Assembly: GCA_044356305.1 (NCBI GenBank)
Contig: JBIKWM010000014.1
Coordinates: 1 to 64,000 of the forward strand
Length of the DNA stretch: 64,000 nucleotides
DNA from: JBIKWM01 sp044356305
GTDB taxonomy: Bacteria; Bacteroidota; Bacteroidia; UBA10329
Direction of reading: 5' to 3'
Below, piece by piece: positions 59,930 to 64,000 of the stretch (position 1 is its first letter; the number at the start of each line of letters is the position of its first letter). The notes below the pieces were generated by a model that ran no database searches, was not told the DNA's origin, and saw nothing but the letters and a program-made list of their open reading frames with translations. The translations under genes and the position numbers were made by a program.

Positions 59930-60687
59930 GCGGTATGGTCGCGCAGGGTTCGGCCGGTCAGTTTGAGGAAAACAGATTCAAGGTCTGGGCATTCGTGAGC
60001 ATGCAATAGCTGGGCAGGGGTGCCCATGGCTATGATGCTGCCATGGTCCATGATGGCCAACCGCGAGCAGAGGCGTTCAGCCTCGTCCAGATGGTGGCTG
60101 GTGTAAAGGATGGTGGTGCCGCTCCGGTTCAGTTCACTTAAATGCGAGTTGATCAAAGCACGGCTTTGAACATCAATACCAATAGTGGGCTCGTCAAGTA
60201 TGAGCAGGCGCGGGCCATGCAACAGCGCTGCCATGATGTTGACGCGTCTTTTCATCCCCCCCGAAAAAAAGCGGATCTGATCATCGGCCCTTTCGAGCAG
60301 TCCGAATCTGTCCAGCAATTCATTGATACGGGTATTCAGGTCTTTACCGGACAGGTCATACATCGCCCCGAAAAAACGGAGATTCTCGCGGGCTGTCAGC
60401 GTATCGTACAAGGCAATATCCTGTGGGACAAAGCCTATGAGTCTCTGCACGGTATGCGATCCGGCACTGTGGCCCACCACCTCAACGGCCCCGTGGTCAA
60501 CCTGAAGAAGCCCGCATACGATGCTGATGGTTGTGGTCTTGCCGGCACCATTGGGACCCAACAGACCGAAGAATTCGCCCTCAGCCACATCCAGACATAG
60601 TCCGTTCACCGCTGGGCGCTCGGCACCCGGGTATTGCCGCACGAGGTCGGCTATGTGAAGGGCAGGCAAATCTGTCAAGGTTTGCAC
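59926..60687 (-). CDS. ABC transporter ATP-binding protein
   Basis: The 253-residue ATPase has Walker A GPNGAGKTTT near 39, the Q-loop in GFVPQDIALYD near 83, the signature FSGGMKRRVNI near 137, Walker B LLILDEPTIGID near 158 and the switch His in TSHHLDEAERL near 190. The start is GTG and overlaps the BtrH-like gene by 13 bp. It powers the ABC-2 permease encoded next. Confidence 0.94.
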   Translation of the reverse strand: MQTLTDLPALHIADLVRQYPGAERPAVNGLCLDVAEGEFFGLLGPNGAGKTTTISIVCGLLQVDHGAVEVVGHSAGSHTVQRLIGFVPQDIALYDTLTARENLRFFGAMYDLSGKDLNTRINELLDRFGLLERADDQIRFFSGGMKRRVNIMAALLHGPRLLILDEPTIGIDVQSRALINSHLSELNRSGTTILYTSHHLDEAERLCSRLAIMDHGSIIAMGTPAQLLHAHECPDLESVFLKLTGRTLRDHTA

Positions 60688-61685
60688 TTGTAAATGGCCT
60701 CGAACACCTTGCGCTCGCTTTCGGCTATCTCAGTCAACAGGTCGGCCAAGGTGGCGTACGTCACCCCCTCAGGGGCGCGGCCTTTGCAGATCCGGCCGGC
60801 ATCGTAGGCAAAGTCACGCCATTGGTCGCCTATATCGGTCATCATCTTGGCGTGTTCGCGCAGTTCGGGTCTATCGAGCAGTTTGGCGGCCTCTTGCAGG
60901 AAAGCTGCGTACATGAACCTGAAACCGCCACCGCCTGTGCCTATCTCCTCCTGCATCCGTACAATATTGCCCAGATAGAGCACGGCCTTGCGCGGGCCAT
61001 ATTCCTTCTCGTAATTGCGCACTTTGCTGCCCAGGTAGTTGATGGCCTTGTATCCGAAAATGGGCACTGGGATGGTGTGCATGTCGTAAGCATTCTTACG
61101 CAGCGACTTCGACACCGCAGGGCGCAGATCCACATCTTTGGGCACCTTGGTGGGGTAATACATGCGCCCTTTGGTGGGTGGCAGGCCCTTGGCGAAACGC
61201 GCTCTGATCAGGGCGGTGCGGTGAATGGTGGTGGTGGTCTCCATAACGGGGTCGCTCACCAGATATTCATCGCCCTGCCTGCCGAAGATGACAATGTTGT
61301 GACCGTTGAAGTGGAAACGGAAAGCGCGGGGCAGATATGGCAGATAGAAAACGCTGGTCATCATGCCTGCCGGCAGCCCCGATTCCAGCACTCGGTCCAA
61401 CTCATTCATGGCCTTTTCGGGTGTACTGAAGGTTTGCCGCACCATGCTGATATTGAGCCGAGAAGTAACGTTTTTGAATATGTTGCCCGGCAATATGCGG
61501 TATGATGTGACAGGCAATCCGTTCACTTTTAGGAAGGGAAAATGGCTGAAGAACAGCCCTCTGCCTATGCCGAACGCCATGGGTTCAGATATTTGAAGGC
61601 CGTGGAAGCGCATCAGGTTGCTGATTACGCCTGTTTCGCAATGCGCACTCTGTCGGTGCTCGAAGGGTAGTATAATCTCTGCCAT
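60675..61685 (-). CDS. BtrH-like Cys transferase/peptidase-fold protein (DUF4872 type)
   Basis: The 336-residue cytosolic protein starts with a BtrH-like N-terminal domain: a Cys/His fold with the likely nucleophile Cys16 in SAHCETGVISN, SEPMAFGIGRG, then FNGHNIVIFG (His near 128) and LVSDPV (Asp near 143), which could form a catalytic triad. A helical DUF4872-type C-terminal domain follows. In butirosin synthesis BtrH moves an acyl group from an acyl carrier protein to an aminoglycoside. Here the acceptor is unknown. The gene is translationally close to both neighbours (7-bp gap, 13-bp overlap). Confidence 0.82.
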   Translation of the reverse strand: MAEIILPFEHRQSAHCETGVISNLMRFHGLQISEPMAFGIGRGLFFSHFPFLKVNGLPVTSYRILPGNIFKNVTSRLNISMVRQTFSTPEKAMNELDRVLESGLPAGMMTSVFYLPYLPRAFRFHFNGHNIVIFGRQGDEYLVSDPVMETTTTIHRTALIRARFAKGLPPTKGRMYYPTKVPKDVDLRPAVSKSLRKNAYDMHTIPVPIFGYKAINYLGSKVRNYEKEYGPRKAVLYLGNIVRMQEEIGTGGGGFRFMYAAFLQEAAKLLDRPELREHAKMMTDIGDQWRDFAYDAGRICKGRAPEGVTYATLADLLTEIAESERKVFEAIYKCKP

Positions 61686-61692
61686 GCGCCTC

Positions 61693-62094
61693 TCAGTCCT
61701 CCGTTCGCTTCAATTGTTCCACACTCACCTGTAGCACCTCGGCATAGCGGGTCAAAGTCTCTGTATCCAATGCCGCAAATTCGGCCGGCTGCATGTGCTG
61801 CCGCACTCTGCGGGCCGAGAAACCCATGTAATCTGATAGCAGTTCGGCATCCATCTGGTTTCGTTCCATGTGGTAAGCCAAAGGGCTGGCCTCGCCTGCC
61901 CTTACGCGCTTCAGGGCTGCCTCAACCTTCTCGTTAATGACGTCCCAGGCCTGAGCCAGCACCACATTCTCGGGTTCCCAGCCTACGCTTTTCACCAGCT
62001 CATACTCGCCCTTCTCGTTCACTGCATACTTCACCACCTTGAACTTGCCTTCGAGCATGTTGGCATCGTCCTGCGGCACCTCGTCTTTTTTCAT
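61693..62094 (-). CDS. Small HTH-like protein heading the BtrH-ABC operon
   Basis: The 133-residue protein from ATG 62094 has a beta-rich N-terminus (FKVVKYAVNEKGEYELVKS), the segment VGWEPENVVLAQAWDVINEK and a C-terminal helical part (LLSDYMGFSARRVRQHMQPAEFAALDTETL) like a helix-turn-helix. Similar small proteins head BtrH-ABC operons in Bacteroidota as far as I remember. Regulator or carrier-partner role is a guess. It has a rare strong Shine-Dalgarno sequence. Confidence 0.75.
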   Translation of the reverse strand: MKKDEVPQDDANMLEGKFKVVKYAVNEKGEYELVKSVGWEPENVVLAQAWDVINEKVEAALKRVRAGEASPLAYHMERNQMDAELLSDYMGFSARRVRQHMQPAEFAALDTETLTRYAEVLQVSVEQLKRTED

Positions 62095-62103
62095 GCTGAT
62101 GTT

Positions 62104-62109
62104 CCTCCT
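62104..62109 (-). promoter_or_regulatory. Strong Shine-Dalgarno AGGAGG of the BtrH operon
   Basis: The minus strand reads AGGAGG nine bases before the ATG at 62094. It stands out because nearly all other genes in the window lack such a site. Confidence 0.75.
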
Positions 62110-62418
62110 ATGGGTCTGATGGCGGTGCGCGAAGGTCGGTGATCGGGGTTCATTTATCGGCCCATCGTGCATGGCCAATTCTGCCTCACTTGAATTTCTA
62201 CCGTTCACACAGACACAGTAGCCATGCCCTCGATACGATGAGACGGTCATTTAAAACACTTATGGTATCTCTGCGCAAATGGATGGTATTGAGATTTATA
62301 CGGTTCAATATCGGTTTTAATAAGCAGTCTGTATCGCGTTGGAACCTTATTGCGGCAGCGATGTCGCGAACACTGGGTCACCCACATCTGTTGCCCCACG
62401 GGGCCTTTGATGCCATCT

Positions 62419-62441
62419 TACCTTCGCGACCCGAAAAAACG
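62419..62441 (+). promoter_or_regulatory. -7 box TACCTTCG and shared leader block of sucA
   Basis: TACCTTCG at 62419-62426 fits TAnnTTTG with one change. The 22 bases 62420-62441 are identical to 32249-32270 upstream of the cyclophilin A-like gene. The sucA ATG follows at 62453. Confidence 0.55.
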
Positions 62442-62452
62442 GCCCACAGCCA

Positions 62453-64000
62453 ATGAGCGCGCCCGAGAAATTCACCTACCTGGCCAACATGGATGTGGCC
62501 GCTGCCGAGCACCTTTACCATCAGTTCCTGACCGACCCATCGAGCGTTAGCCCTGACTGGAAGCTGTTTTTTGAGGGTGTCGATTTTGCAAGGACTCATT
62601 TTGGCGAAAGTGCCGCCCCAAGCGGGCCTGTGCCCGATGGCATGGCCAAGGAGTTCAACGTTATCAACCTGATTAACGCCTATAGGAAGAACGGGCACCT
62701 CTTTACCCGGACCAATCCGGTGCGCGAGCGCAGAAAATTCACGCCCACGTTGGCCATTGAGAATTTCGGCCTCAACCAGTCCGATTTGGACACGGTTTTT
62801 CAGGCGGGCTCTCAATTGGGACTGGTAAATGCCACACTCCGGCAGATCATCGATCACCTGTGGGCCACCTATTGCCAGAGCATCGGCTCAGAGTACATGT
62901 ACATCCGCAGGGCCGATGTGGTGGAGTGGATACAGAAGCACCTCGAACCCACACGAAATCAGCCCGGATTCAGCCTCTATGAGAAACAGCATATCCTGTA
63001 CAAACTCAATCAGGCCGTGCAGTTCGAGCAGTTCTTGGACCGCAAGTTCCCAGGCCAGAAGCGCTTCTCCATTGAGGGTGCCGAATCGCTGATCCCCGCC
63101 CTCGACATGGTGGTTGAAGAAGGTGCCGAACTGGGCATTGAGGAGTTTGTGGTGGGCATGGCGCACCGCGGCCGCCTCAATGTGCTCACCAACATCTTCC
63201 ATAAGACCTACGATGCCATTTTCTCAGAATTTGAGGGGAAAGACTATGACGATGAGGCCTTTGAGGGCGATGTGAAATACCACATGGGCTACACCTCTTA
63301 CGATATCACTGACAGTGGTAAGAAGGTGAAACTTAACCTGTGCCCCAATCCCTCGCACCTCGAGGCAGTGGACCCGGTGGTGGAGGGAATCTCACGGGCC
63401 AAGATTGACCGGAAATACGCAGGCGACAACTCCAGACTGTGCCCCATCCTGATCCATGGCGATGCGGCAATAGCCGGGCAGGGTGTGGTGTATGAGGTGA
63501 TTCAGATGGCCAAGCTCGATGGTTATCAGACCGGGGGCACCATCCACATAGTCATCAACAACCAAGTGGGTTTCACCACCAACTATCTCGATGCCCGCAG
63601 CAGCATCTATTGCACCGATGTGGGCAAGGTGACCCTCTCGCCCGTTTTCCATGTGAATGGCGATGATGTGGAGGCCGTGGTGCACACCGTCAAGTTGGCC
63701 ATGAAATTCCGCCAGACCTTCAAAGGCGATGTGTTCATTGACCTGCTCTGCTACCGCAAATACGGCCACAACGAAGGCGATGAGCCCCGTTTCACCCAAC
63801 CTCTACTCTATAAGATTATTGAGAAGCACCCCAATCCGCTCGAGATATACAAGCAGAAGCTGATGGCCCAGGGCGTTGTTGAGGCGGACATGGTGCGCGA
63901 GATGGAGGAGGAGTTCAAAGTGCTGCTGCAGGCCCGCCTCGATGATGCCAAACAGATACAGAAAGGCACTGTCACCCAGTTTTTGGAGGACACATGGGAT
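62453..64000 (+). CDS. sucA: 2-oxoglutarate dehydrogenase E1 component, 5' part
   Basis: The frame stays open for 516 codons from ATG 62453 to the window end and is therefore 3'-truncated (full proteins are about 900-950 residues). E1 decarboxylates 2-oxoglutarate with thiamine diphosphate in the TCA cycle. Visible are the N-terminal subunit-interaction segment (YLANMDVAAAEHLYHQF), GMAHRGRLNVL near 240, HGDAAIAGQGVVYE near 340, INNQVGFTT near 365, the TDP/metal stretch FHVNGDDVEAV near 400 and YRKYGHNEGDEP near 435. All are canonical. The E2 gene is expected directly downstream. Confidence 0.96.
   Translation, partial: MSAPEKFTYLANMDVAAAEHLYHQFLTDPSSVSPDWKLFFEGVDFARTHFGESAAPSGPVPDGMAKEFNVINLINAYRKNGHLFTRTNPVRERRKFTPTLAIENFGLNQSDLDTVFQAGSQLGLVNATLRQIIDHLWATYCQSIGSEYMYIRRADVVEWIQKHLEPTRNQPGFSLYEKQHILYKLNQAVQFEQFLDRKFPGQKRFSIEGAESLIPALDMVVEEGAELGIEEFVVGMAHRGRLNVLTNIFHKTYDAIFSEFEGKDYDDEAFEGDVKYHMGYTSYDITDSGKKVKLNLCPNPSHLEAVDPVVEGISRAKIDRKYAGDNSRLCPILIHGDAAIAGQGVVYEVIQMAKLDGYQTGGTIHIVINNQVGFTTNYLDARSSIYCTDVGKVTLSPVFHVNGDDVEAVVHTVKLAMKFRQTFKGDVFIDLLCYRKYGHNEGDEPRFTQPLLYKIIEKHPNPLEIYKQKLMAQGVVEADMVREMEEEFKVLLQARLDDAKQIQKGTVTQFLEDTWD

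Larger units (their letters stand above)
62095..62452. other. Divergent spacer between the BtrH operon and sucA
   Basis: The left edge carries the Shine-Dalgarno and a GACCTTCG -7-like box (minus, 62130-62137) of the BtrH operon. The right edge holds the sucA promoter block. The AT-richer middle (about 62240-62350) shows no gene or clear structure; it may hold control sites for both directions. Confidence 0.5.

Overview
The window looks like a chromosomal segment of a fairly GC-rich member of the Bacteroidota, probably close to Flavobacteriales. The reasons are gene content and signals. It carries a MurF-Alr fusion, a uppS-bamA-ompH-ompH-murI block preceded by two DUF6089 proteins, a zapA-6S RNA-rny block, a coaX-OMP-TPR-lptC block and a type IX secretion (T9SS) sorting domain. 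An AraC-type hybrid two-component regulator is also present. Many genes start a few bases after a TAnnTTTG or TAnnTTCG -7 box and lack a Shine-Dalgarno sequence. I saw no tRNA, rRNA, CRISPR array, phage or insertion sequence. Almost everything is core housekeeping; the accessory material is small.

Layout. 1-598: a degenerate 21-bp tandem repeat array, then a gene-free spacer. 599-2352: a PhoR/PhoB-like two-component pair. 2436-8886, all minus: a CNNM/CorC-type protein, a small membrane protein, LptC, a TPR protein, an outer-membrane protein, pantothenate kinase, a SET-domain protein and a PepSY-like protein. 9046-11363: an Rrf2 regulator with four cysteines next to an SLC13/TrkA-C transporter. 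11439-15534: a lipoprotein, a periplasmic cyclophilin-type isomerase, FabG and a VWA membrane protein. 15796-19980: an M23 peptidase (minus), then a coiled-coil protein, ZapA, 6S RNA and RNase Y. 19984-24142: a Wzx-like flippase, a Wzy-like polymerase and a large secreted protein that I cannot place. 24238-27276: DUF3467, a MORN-like protein, an aldose epimerase-like protein and a fatty-acid desaturase.

27417-32048 (minus): rimP-nusA-infB with an attenuator-like hairpin in its leader. 32280-39974: a strikingly eukaryote-like cyclophilin A, two DUF6089 proteins, UppS, BamA, two Skp/OmpH chaperones and glutamate racemase. 39965-46189 (minus): a gamma-carbonic-anhydrase-like protein, a hybrid sensor/AraC regulator without a periplasmic sensor, a secreted PNGase F-like protein directly upstream of it, and an acyl-CoA carboxylase beta subunit. 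46255-48781: TrpRS, a DUF6427-like membrane protein and DUF3109. 48782-52840: a long structured leader, then nrdB and nrdA. 52924-58632: a Bacteroidota-type hypothetical, thymidine kinase, MurF-Alr, a coiled-coil membrane protein and ComF. 58640-62109 (minus): a four-gene operon of a small regulator-like protein, a BtrH-like Cys transferase and an ABC-2 exporter. 62453-64000: the 5' part of 2-oxoglutarate dehydrogenase E1, cut by the window end.

How the genes work together. Envelope biogenesis dominates (LptC, BamA, Skp, UppS, MurI, MurF-Alr, M23, Wzx/Wzy), mixed with translation and transcription factors and nucleotide metabolism. The most promising little-described parts are the BtrH-ABC operon, the secreted protein behind wzx-wzy, the sensorless hybrid regulator coupled to a PNGase F-like exported protein, and a 22-bp promoter/leader block shared exactly by the cyclophilin A-like gene and sucA.
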